NCBI GenBank assembly: GCA_027576995.1
Contig: JANBQC010000116.1
Span: 1 to 57,345, forward strand
DNA length: 57,345 nt
From: Dimargaris cristalligena
Taxonomy: Eukaryota > Kickxellomycota > Dimargaritomycetes > Dimargaritales > Dimargaritaceae
Reading direction: 5' to 3'
The notes under the pieces are model-generated. The model worked only from the letters and a program-made list of their open reading frames with translations. It did not search any database and was not told where the DNA came from. This document shows, piece by piece, positions 37,141 to 47,221 of the stretch (positions within the stretch are counted from its first letter, which is position 1; each line of letters begins with the position of its first letter). The translations under genes were made by a program, and so were the position numbers.

Positions 37141-37350
37141 CCTCAGCACATTAATTTTTGATTGTTAATCAATGATATTCTACGGGCTCGTTGTTGCTTT
37201 TTGTTTCGTTTAGTTCTCTAGTAGCAGCAATCCTCAAGATCATTTAGGTATGGGTATAATGGCGGATTTACTAATAGGTACACCTGAAACGGGCGGGATT
37301 CTTACCGACTTGCCCGGGTGGAATATTCAAAGACTGGCAATCATCGAAAT

Positions 37351-37575
37351 ATGATGAACAAAATGGAAGCTCACGCTGACGATTGCTTGGAAACCGATGC
37401 AGCTGGACCGCGGACATACGGCCAATTCGGTAAAAATAAACACAATTACCGTCACTCTTTTAAGCCATATGGAATAGCCGATAAACTAGCGCAACAAGCG
37501 AATAAGAAATGGGTGATAGGGAAGAAAATATCACCTCACAATGAGGCTCCAATCGCGGTGGGCCCCCCGGCCTAA
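37351..37575 (+). CDS. Small hypothetical protein, doubtful
   Basis: A 74-codon frame starting at an ATG-ATG pair (MMNKMEAHADDCLETD). The product is hydrophilic, rich in Lys/Asn/Ala, with no signal peptide, membrane segment or known motif. A TATA-like box lies about 210 nt before it and an AAATAAAATAAA stretch about 45 nt after it, which makes a complete small transcription unit possible. Codon use is not convincing and frames this short arise by chance. It could equally be a decayed exon. Confidence 0.25.
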   Translation: MMNKMEAHADDCLETDAAGPRTYGQFGKNKHNYRHSFKPYGIADKLAQQANKKWVIGKKISPHNEAPIAVGPPA

Positions 37576-40405
37576 CTGGAAACGTACTTGACGGCTAATT
37601 GAGAATAGTAGAAGAACAAAATAAAATAAAAATGATAGCAGGGCAAGCGTGAAGGTTAAAAGGCAGTTTCGGTAACGAGTTTGGGGTTGGGGAGGACATT
37701 TGCTGGAAACAAGAAGGTAGGTATCGAACACTTGGAAGCCCGGGTAAGGATGATGGGCCGTATTTATATATTCCTTCCCCATTGCACTCGCCCCCGTTCA
37801 GAAGGGGGGCCAAATAAAAAACAACCCAAGCCTCTCCCTTGGGTGTGGGTGTGTGACTACGGGGCTTATAGTTGTTTACGTTTCCTGACCCATAGGGTCT
37901 CGAACGGGAAACTAATCGATCTAAACAGTGTCAACAATGAGGAGTGTGGGCCTGACCCGAAGGTATATTACAATACCGCAAAGTCCATAGAGTACTGTTT
38001 TTGTTATTCCCCAAGGCCCCTATTGTTTTCATTATATTATTCCGTGGTTGTTCTGGTACGTACTTACATACATAGATACATACACGCGCGCTGGTTACTG
38101 AACCGGAAAACCAGTGTTTAAGTCTGGCTGTGTGGGTGGGAGGCTATGAGAAAAAGGGTAAATCGCTACTGACTGAACTCGAGTGTTTATGAACTAAAAT
38201 CTAAACAATGCCCTTCCCCTCCATTCCTCGCCTCGCCTCGTGCCAAACTGCCTCTTTAGCAGGAATAATGACACCCTTTCGTTACCCCAATAGCACGTAA
38301 AAGTGATCCTGGAAAGTGGGAACCCCCGTTGATGGTCGGTAAGGGAAGTGCAGGTATGTTTCACAAGGTGCCGTAAACACTGTTTGACTTTGATGTTTAC
38401 CTGATTTGGTTGGCGTCGGTTATACCTTAATATTTTTGTTATTACTGGCCTTTAGTTTATTTTTAAATAATACTATTGTTGTTATTATATATGACTGCTC
38501 CGCTATTTTGCCATTAACCTGAGATCAGCAGCCCCGTCTCGACCGACGCGTTCCGGTCACCTTAAAACACACCCAACTGGGAGCGGGGGGTGAGAGAACC
38601 TCCGCCACAGTAGGCCTCAACTGTGCCGCAACTTGGCATAATTGTTTTGACTTTATGGCTGGGGTTTATTATTTATATTCGGAATTTATAAACCCCGGGG
38701 TGGATTGGGTATGCCAGGGCACCAGGGTTCCCATCAAACACTCTCGAATTCGCTTCCTAATCGATTATTTTAGGTACCAGTGTTTAGTATAGAGGGGACA
38801 TCATGGGGTATGGCTTCGCTAGTAGGATTGATCCGCTATACAGGCGGCCAACTCGCTCGGCATCTATGCAGCATTCTACTCCGCGATGTTGTTTATTGAT
38901 CGATGTCGTCAACATGTTTCGGTTTATTCTAGTAATGGCTTCACTAGAATACATAAACAAATGTTAAGGCGTGTGGTGTGATAGGTGACTGTGAAAACGA
39001 TGTTTGAAAATCAAAACAACCTTGTTGTTTCTAATTAAAGCTCAGAGATAGCACCCACTTACCAGGCCCCTTCATAGAGTAATGGATAGCTTACTTTACG
39101 TTGTTCACAAATATAATTGCTATTGAGTTGGATGTTCGTTCAGGTAAAGGTTTTTGGCCCTAATCAGATGAGCGACTTGGTGGAGGCGATGTCAACTAGC
39201 GGGTATCGCGGGAGGTATAAACAAGGAACCATTGGAGAATCGACCTGACTATCCACCCTGGGGCTATGGGAACATACTCCTTTAAAGTTTAAGTCCAGGT
39301 AGTGCGATTTCCTTCCAGACCTTATTCCATTAGCAATGGGAGATTAAGTGTGTTCGACATTCCCTTCCTCGCCTATATTAGCTATACGTTAGTGACACGC
39401 GGAGACATTCTACCTTCTAACAGGTCAAGGAAAATCAAAACAAATGCCCTCGTCTTCTTTGATCCTTTCAGAATACGTCGCAATTTCGTTGGGGGAGCTA
39501 TTCCAATCTGCCAATCCTTATTATTGCCATACTTAATGTTGTATTATTTTTTGAATACCGTTTACCATTGTGGGCTGATCCCAGCACTTTTTTGTATGGC
39601 TACGTGGCTAGTTTGGTGAAAATGGAACGGTTTTTGGATGCATTACCGTTTTGAGACGTTTATTGCTCTGCATACGCACATAGAGGTAATGCTGGATAAC
39701 AAACTGGCCTAAATTTAGAGTTGGAATATACTTGGATTATGCGCGGTTGGAATGAATCTTCAGCGGATTCGATTGCGCTCCCCAATTAGGTAGCCAGGGT
39801 GTAAAAGTTTTCGTTCAACTCGAGTAGGCTACTTTGGTGAATCACTTTCCCGTTTTTCTTCCATTTTGGATATGCCATTTCCTGTTTTGGCCGTTTTTAA
39901 AGAGGGGTCGATAGGTACGGCCCGGTATAGTAGTTGATATTTGAAACAGCGGTGTTTCACACGTATATTAATAGCCTTTCCATGTCCAGTTGGTTTTTTG
40001 TACTAATTGTCGGGTGTTTTAGATGATACATGTTAGTGGTTTACCTGATTCGGATTGTCGTTTAGGTGATAGCATTTTTCCAACTAAGGCATGCGTCAGG
40101 CATTTTCTTTTTTTGAATGCTCTTAGTACCTATATGGTGCGACGACCATAGCTGCTCCGTTAGCGCTTGGCCGCCTCTCTCCACGCACTGCACTGTTTTT
40201 TTTTACCGCAAGGTTCCAGTAGTTCTTAGCCTTGACCTGCCCACCAATGTTCCCGATAGAACTAAGTTGATCATGTGGAGGAGAAGGGGCTCTCGCACTC
40301 ACTCCTCACAAAAGAGGTCTATCCACATTCGCACAGTGAGCCATTCTCTACAAAATTAGCCGAATCACTAACGCGTTCCCAAACTGGTGCCTCTCCACTC
40401 CACTC

Positions 40406-40441
40406 GACACACACACACGCATACCCCCCCCCACACACACA
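40406..40441. repeat. CA microsatellite with central C-run
   Basis: Two CA tracts flank a run of about nine C residues. Confidence 0.85.
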
Positions 40442-41210
40442 ATCCACACTGGCCAGAGCGTCAGTGATGAAATTGAAAGGGTGCAGTGAATGGACAAATG
40501 CTGTTGGCTAGTCACACTATCACCATCACCATCACTCTCACATTCACTTACTGCTCCTACACTTAGTTGCTGTCGAATTACCCACTTCGGAAGGACTCGG
40601 GGCCCGTCCCCATACACATCTGTTTACCATATCATCCGGCCAAAAATCAAGATAATATGTAAACAAACCGGCACTAAGATGGTCAATCAATTTGCCGCTT
40701 GGGCACTGGTTTATATTTTTTATTGTCCCGGATCAATCACTCCCCTCTCTGACCCACCCCTCTAACTCGTGAGTCGAGTTTTTCGAAGCCTGGTATATGT
40801 GTTTTTTTTTTTGTAGTCTTTATGCTCATATCGTTTCATATTAGTTGACATTCTTGCCCGTTACTCGACTTTTCACAAACAATACATGCTGGCGAATACT
40901 TAAAAGCAGCTCGGCGAAAGGACATGTAAGATGAATATCCCTCACTAATACTAGGGGGCATATCTTAAATGTCACTCGTTGGTAGAGTCGTACGACCTTT
41001 TTACTACATGACTAGCGCAATCTGTGTCGAGCTAACATTGTCGAGTTTCGATCAGGGGGAGAAAAAAATATTTTGTATACAAAGCGCCGTTCTCTCTTTT
41101 AGAGGGCATTTTCTTTATATTCCTGCATCCCAATCCACTTTAGTACAGAAGGCCGTTCGGACTTGCCCCATCCAGCCCAGACCACACATGTAATAATATA
41201 TAGCCTACGG

Positions 41211-41220
41211 TTTATTTATT
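41211..41220 (-). promoter_or_regulatory. Possible polyadenylation signal of reductase A
   Basis: On the minus strand this reads AATAAATAAA, about 160 nt after the stop codon of reductase A. Confidence 0.35.
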
Positions 41221-41378
41221 TACAGCCGAGGCCCAAAAGTGGCCAACTATCGGTTGAATTCAATATTTCCGAGTTAAAAAACAAATCAGTCAAAACAATG
41301 AATACAATGAAGAGTACCCCACACAAATATAGAGATATTCAGCAGTGGCTACGAATATCATTTAAGAAACAAATTGTT

Positions 41379-42434
41379 TTAGCCTTCCACCACCGTCTTA
41401 CCAAAGTTGCGACCCTCCATCATGTCCACCATAGCCTGGGGGGCATTTTCAATACCCTTGGTAATATCAAGCTTATAGTTGAACTTCCCATCCTTGACCC
41501 GCTTCGTAATGTCCTCGACAAACTTAACGTAGTGGGTTTGGTAGTGGAACAGGATGATGAACCCCTGGAAAGTGACTTCATTACCCACGACGCTCATCAA
41601 ATTCTTAACGCCGTAGGTCTGGCCCTCATCCTTCTGATACTGGGAAATAGCCCCGCAGGCGGCAATACGAGCACAGCGATTGACATTGGCCAGCACCGCG
41701 TCCAAGAATTCACCCCCGACGTTGTCGAAGTAAATGTCGATGCCCTTGGGGCACAGTTCCTTGAGGGTCTTGGTATAGTCATCCACCTTCTTGTAATTAA
41801 AGGCGGCGTCGGCCTTGAGGGTATCCTTGAGGTAAGCTACCTTCTCGTCGGTTCCGGCAGCGGCCACGACACGAAGGCCCAGGGACTTGCCGAGCTGCAC
41901 AACAGCCTGACCCACGGCTCCCGAGGCGGCCGACACCACTAGGGTTTCACCAGCCTTGGGCTTACCGATTTCTAAGAGACCGTACCAGGCGGTAAAAGAC
42001 GGCATGCCCAACACACCGATGTGCCAGTTGAGGGGCACGTCCGCCAAGGGTCCCTCGAGTTTGGTGAGTTGCAGGGCCGCCACCAACTGGGGGTCGCTCA
42101 AATCATAAATGGCGTACGTGGACCAGGGGTTGGCTGAGGTCGTGATTTGGCAACCTTGCGGATAATCGGGGTGCCGGGAGGCGACGACATCGCCCACACC
42201 GAAACTGGTGATCGGGCTACCGACTCGGTAACCCGTTGCGTAGGGCCCGTCAGTTCCCGACATGCGCATCCGAAGGTAGGGGTCGATGGAGATGTAGCGG
42301 GTGTGAACCGCGATTTGGTTGGGACCTAAATCCGCCTCGGTGGGCACTTTGGTGGACCGGCGAACCTCAAAGTTACCGGTGGTGAGTTTGCCGTAAGGTG
42401 AGGGCTCCTTGAGAAGAACAGTGGCATTCGGCAT
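41379..42434 (-). CDS. Medium-chain NADP-dependent reductase, copy A
   Basis: Single exon, 351 aa. It belongs to the zinc-free medium-chain dehydrogenase/reductase family that includes leukotriene B4 12-hydroxydehydrogenase, plant alkenal double-bond reductases and bacterial CurA. These reduce C=C bonds of alpha,beta-unsaturated aldehydes or ketones with NADPH. The sequence shows RYISIDPYLRMRM (about 46-58), the nucleotide-binding AASGAVGQ at 169-176, and YFDNVGG at 235-241. Length matches the family. It lies 2.2 kb from a tandem paralogue in the same orientation. Residues 126-266 are about 96% identical to it, against about 60% before and 73% after, a mosaic suggesting gene conversion. A minus-strand ATATAAA lies about 195 nt upstream. 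The true substrate is unknown; detoxification of reactive aldehydes is an inference. Confidence 0.93.
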   Translation of the reverse strand: MPNATVLLKEPSPYGKLTTGNFEVRRSTKVPTEADLGPNQIAVHTRYISIDPYLRMRMSGTDGPYATGYRVGSPITSFGVGDVVASRHPDYPQGCQITTSANPWSTYAIYDLSDPQLVAALQLTKLEGPLADVPLNWHIGVLGMPSFTAWYGLLEIGKPKAGETLVVSAASGAVGQAVVQLGKSLGLRVVAAAGTDEKVAYLKDTLKADAAFNYKKVDDYTKTLKELCPKGIDIYFDNVGGEFLDAVLANVNRCARIAACGAISQYQKDEGQTYGVKNLMSVVGNEVTFQGFIILFHYQTHYVKFVEDITKRVKDGKFNYKLDITKGIENAPQAMVDMMEGRNFGKTVVEG

Positions 42435-42628
42435 GGTGGAGGTGGACTTGACTAATGCGGGGGTGCTTTAGAAGGGGATGTGCGGGTGTGTATAAGTAAG
42501 CGACTATAATTGCGTTCGGTAAGTAAGATGGCAGAATAGTCGTAGAAGGGTGGGCGGATGGGTTAGGATCTGAAAACAGTGGCAAAGGCGATACTGGGTT
42601 TCAGATAAGAGTCCCGTAATCAAGACTC

Positions 42629-42635
42629 TTTATAT
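42629..42635 (-). promoter_or_regulatory. Candidate TATA box of reductase A
   Basis: Minus-strand ATATAAA about 195 nt before the start codon. Confidence 0.5.
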
Positions 42636-44479
42636 GGCGGCTACACTAGGTTGGTTGCCTCTATATTTCAAGAACATAAAAACTGAGGGCCGAGGGATTG
42701 GGCTGATTAGTAAGCCATTCTTCTGGCCCCCCATGTTTCAGTTTATGACGTTGATTTATCTTTACGCTCGTAAATGAGAATAAGGCCACCGGGGAGGCCC
42801 GCTGGCCCAGCACACTTTTTTAAAATAACTTGGTTGGATTTAAATAGGAGTTTTCACTCGTACTATATGTTCCCAACTTTCACACGACCTTGGTACTCCC
42901 CCAGTGTCCACAACTGTTAAAGAGTTAAATTAAGTTCAGCACGCACCTGGTTGTTTATGGGGATTGTCCAATCAAGGTATCAACTTTAGCAAATTCGGGT
43001 GTGTATCACCAGTTTTTCATAACTAGTGCGACCGAAGAATAAATTAGCGAGCACTTCCCACAGTATTAATGTCAGGCCATTGAGAATTCTGAAAAATGAC
43101 TCTCAGCTGCAAGCCTTCTCCCCCATTTGGAGGGGCCCGGTGTGCCATTACCAATCTCATCGCCGACAGTGGGGCGTATTCGAAATAGTATATGCAACAG
43201 GGCCTCGAGAACATTATAGTAACTGTTCCGGCTCAGGAGGCTGGTATATCCCAAAGAATAAAGTTTATCAGGGGAATGCATCAACGTAAGCAACCGGACT
43301 GTCAATGCAGGGAATATGCCAAACCCATGCTGTATAACTCTTGCATGCCGGATTACTAATATCGGTAGATTACTTTAAGTTGAATAAGTCCGCCGATAAC
43401 CTACCTTAGGTTCTGCTCAAATGCCATGCGAAAACACTCACTCATACGTCAGTGAATACATCGCCGCAATTATCACCTGCCTTAACTCTCCTGTAATTAG
43501 GTTAACATCACCCCATTACGCCTTTTGAATATACCGTACTCCTCGCGTGATGAGTAAAACACACTTTAGTTACGCCACCGCTGCCCAATCATTCTATTAG
43601 TATTGTCCACTATTAGGGGCGGAGGCTGGAAGGAGATTAGATTCGGTGGGTTGGCATTTAAGTCATTTGCTATTGAAACTATGATCCAACCGTAGTAGGA
43701 CCGGGGTGTTCGACGTCATCGTAGTGGTTGCTGGATACCCTTTGTAGGCAAGTGGGTGGGTATCTGGGCGTATAAACGTTCCGCCTACACGTGTCCCCCA
43801 AATCTCCATATCCAAAGGGCATGGTACAGAGAAAACAGCGATGATATTAGCAAGAGTCGGCCATGGCCGAATTGGTCTTAACCACCTATTAGACCAGCCG
43901 AGCCTTTCGTTGGTCAATATAGATTCGCAAACTGTCCTATAATCATGTTGAGTGATGCATTCGGCGGTAGATAAAATAAATTTCACGAAACACGTCGGGT
44001 GTGGGAAAGAAGCCCAAAAATTGGCGTATTAAATAGGCAAAGATCAGAGACACCAGTGTCCGAGGTTGTTGTGCAATGAGCGGAAAGTCGGGGGGAGGGG
44101 TGTTTAGGTCTATTGGTATTGGGATCAAATCCGATAATTAAAGCACGATTGAGTTTACTGGTTGAGGGAGTACGGAGGGAAATCGAATGGTTTCTTCAAA
44201 AATGAACCATTTCGGATAACCTATAATTCATTTAGTAGTACGGTCTATGTAATTTATACATCTTTGGGATATTATAGTAGCAATCTGTTACCAGACATTA
44301 TGCAATAGTCCTAGGTTATAGAAAGGGTTAGCTGGTATTAATGATTTATAGACCATTTTATTGTGGGGTTATTAGTTGAGAAGTAGGGGACTTGTAGTAT
44401 AAATAGTACGTAAACGAGGAGGGGGGGGGATATTGCCGGAGATCTCACTGTGATAACACTTCAAACATAGTGAATGAAG

Positions 44480-44625
44480 CATATGTGAGAGGTTCAACCG
44501 GGCTGTAAAACAAAAAATTCGTTGGATTAAGCAAATACTACTGGTTAAAAATAAATATCCCATATATTATCCCATACATTTATCATTGAAAGCCTTACAC
44601 ACCTGGGCCGAATTTCACCCATATG
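44480..44625 (+). repeat. Dispersed repeat block, copy 3
   Basis: Matches copy 2 in the same orientation and copy 1 inverted. It shares the GCAAATACTACTGGTTAAA core and the far-end TTTCACCCATATG. It begins about 47 nt past the reductase B stop codon, so it lies in that gene's 3' flank and may supply or disrupt its 3' end. Confidence 0.75.
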
Positions 44626-44671
44626 CTATTAAGCCACATATCTATAAGAGCCTCACAAGGCCGATTCCAAA

Positions 44672-45727
44672 TTAAACCTCCACAATGGTTTTTCCGAAGT
44701 TGCGGCCCTCCATCACTTTCATCATGGCCTGGGGAGCGTTCTCGATGCCCTTGGTAATATCGAGCTTGTAGTTGAAACTCCCACTCTTCACCCGCTGGAC
44801 GATGTCCTGGGCGAATTTCGCGTAGTGGGTGGGATAGTAGGGCGAGATAATGAATCCCTGGAAGGTGACTTCGTTGCCCACCACACTCATGAGGTTCTTA
44901 ATGCCGTACTGCTCGGACTTGGACTTTTCGTATTGGGAGATGGCACCACAGGCGGCAATACGAGCGCAGCGATTAATATTGGCCAGCACGGCATCCAGGA
45001 ATTCACCCCCGACGTTGTCGAAGTAAATGTCGATGCCCTTGGGGCACAGTTCCTTGAGGGTCTTGGTATAGTCGTCCACCGTCTTGTAGTTGAAGGCGGC
45101 GTCGATCTTGAGAGTGTCCTTGAGGTAGGCCACCTTCTCGTCGGTCCCGGCGGCAGCCACGACGCGGAGACCCAGGGATTTGCCGAGCTGTACGACAGCC
45201 TGGCCTACGGCCCCCGAGGCGGCCGACACCACTAGGGTTTCGCCGGCCTTGGGCTTGCCAATTTCTAAGAGACCGTACCAGGCGGTAAAAGACGGCATGC
45301 CCAACACACCAACGTGCCAGTCGAGGGGGACGTCCGCCAAGGGTCCCTCCAGCTTGTTAAGCTGGGTAAGGGGCGATTGGGCCATTTTCACGGGGTCGTA
45401 AACGGCGTAGGTGGACCACGGACTAGAGGGGGTGAGGACTTTAGTACCCACGGGATAGTCGGCGTTGAGGGAGGCTGCGACTTCCCCGACACCGATACTG
45501 GTGATGGGTTCGCCAGGTTTATAGGAACCAATGTACGAGCCATCTGTCCCCGTCATGCGATTACGAAGGTAGGGGTCGATGGAGATGTAGCGGTTACGAA
45601 CAACAATTTCGTTGGGACTCAGGTCAGCCTCGGTGGGTAACTTGTCGGTCTTTTTGACCTCGAAGTTGCTGGTGGCGAGTTTGCCGTAAGGAGAGGACTC
45701 CTTAAGAAGAACGGTAGTGTTGGACAT
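44672..45727 (-). CDS. Medium-chain NADP-dependent reductase, copy B
   Basis: Single exon, 351 aa, the tandem paralogue of copy A with identical length. It has the same family marks: RYISIDPYLRNRM, AASGAVGQ at 169-176 and YFDNVGG at 235-241. Divergence from copy A is concentrated in the N-terminal substrate-side domain (about 40% of residues differ in 1-125) and the C-terminus (about 27% differ). The central cofactor-binding part is nearly identical, with runs of 75 and about 50 nt lacking any mismatch. The two enzymes may thus share cofactor handling but prefer different substrates; this is inference. The promoter has TATATAAA about 120 nt upstream and shows no obvious similarity to that of copy A, so expression may differ. 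Repeat copy 3 lies just after its stop codon. Confidence 0.93.
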   Translation of the reverse strand: MSNTTVLLKESSPYGKLATSNFEVKKTDKLPTEADLSPNEIVVRNRYISIDPYLRNRMTGTDGSYIGSYKPGEPITSIGVGEVAASLNADYPVGTKVLTPSSPWSTYAVYDPVKMAQSPLTQLNKLEGPLADVPLDWHVGVLGMPSFTAWYGLLEIGKPKAGETLVVSAASGAVGQAVVQLGKSLGLRVVAAAGTDEKVAYLKDTLKIDAAFNYKTVDDYTKTLKELCPKGIDIYFDNVGGEFLDAVLANINRCARIAACGAISQYEKSKSEQYGIKNLMSVVGNEVTFQGFIISPYYPTHYAKFAQDIVQRVKSGSFNYKLDITKGIENAPQAMMKVMEGRNFGKTIVEV

Positions 45728-45846
45728 GGTAGTTACGGGAATAGGATGAAATTGAAAGAGTAATCAGGGAATAGTCTTTCTATCGTTGTAGTAGAGTGTA
45801 AGGCTTGGTGGTGTAGGGTTCTAATGGACGGTGCCGTCGGCCGGCC

Positions 45847-45854
45847 TTTATATA
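45847..45854 (-). promoter_or_regulatory. TATA box of reductase B
   Basis: Minus-strand TATATAAA about 120 nt before the start codon, followed by a GC-rich GGCCGGCC stretch. Confidence 0.6.
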
Positions 45855-46880
45855 GTTTGCGTTTTCCACCTGGTCGCGTGGCAGCGCCAAAGCAAAACCG
45901 ATGGCTTAATTGGGCTGGTTGCATAAATCCACCAAACGTTGCCGTGGCTTCCGGGTGATGGGGATGTGGTTGTGTTACCTTTGAGTATATTCTCCTCTTT
46001 TTGAACTGTTTTTGAGGGGATGGTGTGTGATACAACAAGCCGAAAAGTATCTCTGACACATTGCTTTCCACATTACATTAGGTATTCGTTCAATTTAGCA
46101 CTGCTTGGAGTGACTGGTAAAAGGGGTCGATTAGCTTAGAAGACCTTCCGTCTTTTACGCCGATGATGGAAAATTAGACCAATAGAAAGCAGGACAACTC
46201 GGTATCGGCTTTAACATCGGGACTACCGCCTGGTACATTGTTTATTCGGGACTGGAAGCTCTATTTCAGGTCCAGTTGATGTCTACTACGTACCAGTAGC
46301 AGTGCTAGAGTAGAAGTTACCACGTACATCCGAAAAAAATCATATCCATAACCCAATCCTAATACGAAATTCCTCGTGCACAGTCTAAAAATTAAAAACC
46401 GCCGGTGAATTTCCGTTGATTACTAATACGCCTATTACAGTCATTTTTTCCTTCCACATTAAACGCTGAACAGCTACCGAATTAGGCTAATCGCGGCTTT
46501 GGATGACAAAGCCCGGCTGTTCGGATTGTCCGTGGGTTAACTTAACCCCCGATATCCTGTGAACACTGCCCCTAGTTGGACTAATTTTAACGGGTCCGTT
46601 ATTCCGGATGGAAGGGGTGGATCTTTTAATTCCGGTAAGGCTGGTTAGCTGTCGGCCCTTGAAGTTTACGTAGCCACTGGATAATCTACCCTCCTCTCCT
46701 CTGCCAAGTTTTGGAACTAATACACACGCCCCATGCCTTAGGCTACTTTCAGTCACAATTGGTGTTCCAGCCAGCAATCTGAAATGGAACACGGGTCATC
46801 CCCTACTGTTCAAGACTGGAGTTGAGTACGCCATAGTACTTCGGTAAGGAAATGATATTTTTAAACTGGCGTCAGTGATA

Positions 46881-46894
46881 CCCCCCCCCCCCCC
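46881..46894. repeat. Poly-C run
   Basis: Fourteen consecutive C residues on the plus strand. Homopolymers of this length are prone to sequencing error. Confidence 0.9.
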
Positions 46895-47221
46895 GCCTTC
46901 CCTACATAGTTTCCTCGGATGAGATTTAGAATAAGCTTACAGCTCTAAATGTGGGCCACATATATTCGAAGCAGGAAAGTTGTGCTGGTCGGGGAGGTAT
47001 ATGAAAATGGCATTCCTTCCAAATTTTCCCCTCGTAATCGCCGGCGTATTACAAATATTGGTAAGGCTGGTTTAATTTCAATGCTGTTTAAATCAAACTG
47101 GTATCCAGCCCCAAACAGGAGGCCCGTATACACTGTATATATGTATATATAATGGTACGATTGATAAGTAGTATTCCCTTGCAAGTTCATTAAAAATGGT
47201 CGAGCTGATAGCTATGGTAAG

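Larger units (their letters stand above)
36668..41378. other. Intergenic between forkhead and reductase A
   Basis: About 4.7 kb between a plus-strand and a minus-strand gene, so it holds two 3' ends. Apart from the weak small-gene candidate at 37351-37575, nothing is supported. The 146-codon frame at 37681-38121 and the 105-codon frame at 39302-39619 (partly hydrophobic) have no motifs and no clear promoter. CA- and C-rich microsatellites lie near 40.4 kb. Confidence 0.5.
42435..44671. other. Intergenic between the two reductases
   Basis: About 2.2 kb holding the promoter of reductase A (ATATAAA on the minus strand at 42629-42635), unassigned DNA and, just past the reductase B stop codon, repeat copy 3. 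The 107-codon minus frame at 43663-43986 has no motif and was not called. Confidence 0.55.
45728..47221. other. Intergenic between reductase B and the decarboxylase
   Basis: About 1.5 kb containing the reductase B promoter and the decarboxylase 3' flank. A 101-codon minus frame at 46487-46792 reads smoothly but has no motif, no TATA box and no close partner frame, so I left it uncalled. A poly-C run lies at 46881-46894. Confidence 0.5.

Noticed and set aside
37870..38400. Forkhead consensus sites, including a GTAAACA/TGTTTAC pair at 38373-38400, suggesting autoregulation
   Set aside because: The 7-mer occurs about as often in the window as chance predicts, and the sites lie downstream of the gene.
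41163..41942. A 259-codon plus-strand frame
   Set aside because: It is the antisense shadow of the reductase A coding region and has no motif of its own. The plus frames at 44825-45640 are likewise shadows of reductase B.
46487..46792. A smooth 101-codon minus-strand frame
   Set aside because: No motif, start context, TATA box or neighbouring exon supports it; it could be chance in mid-GC DNA.
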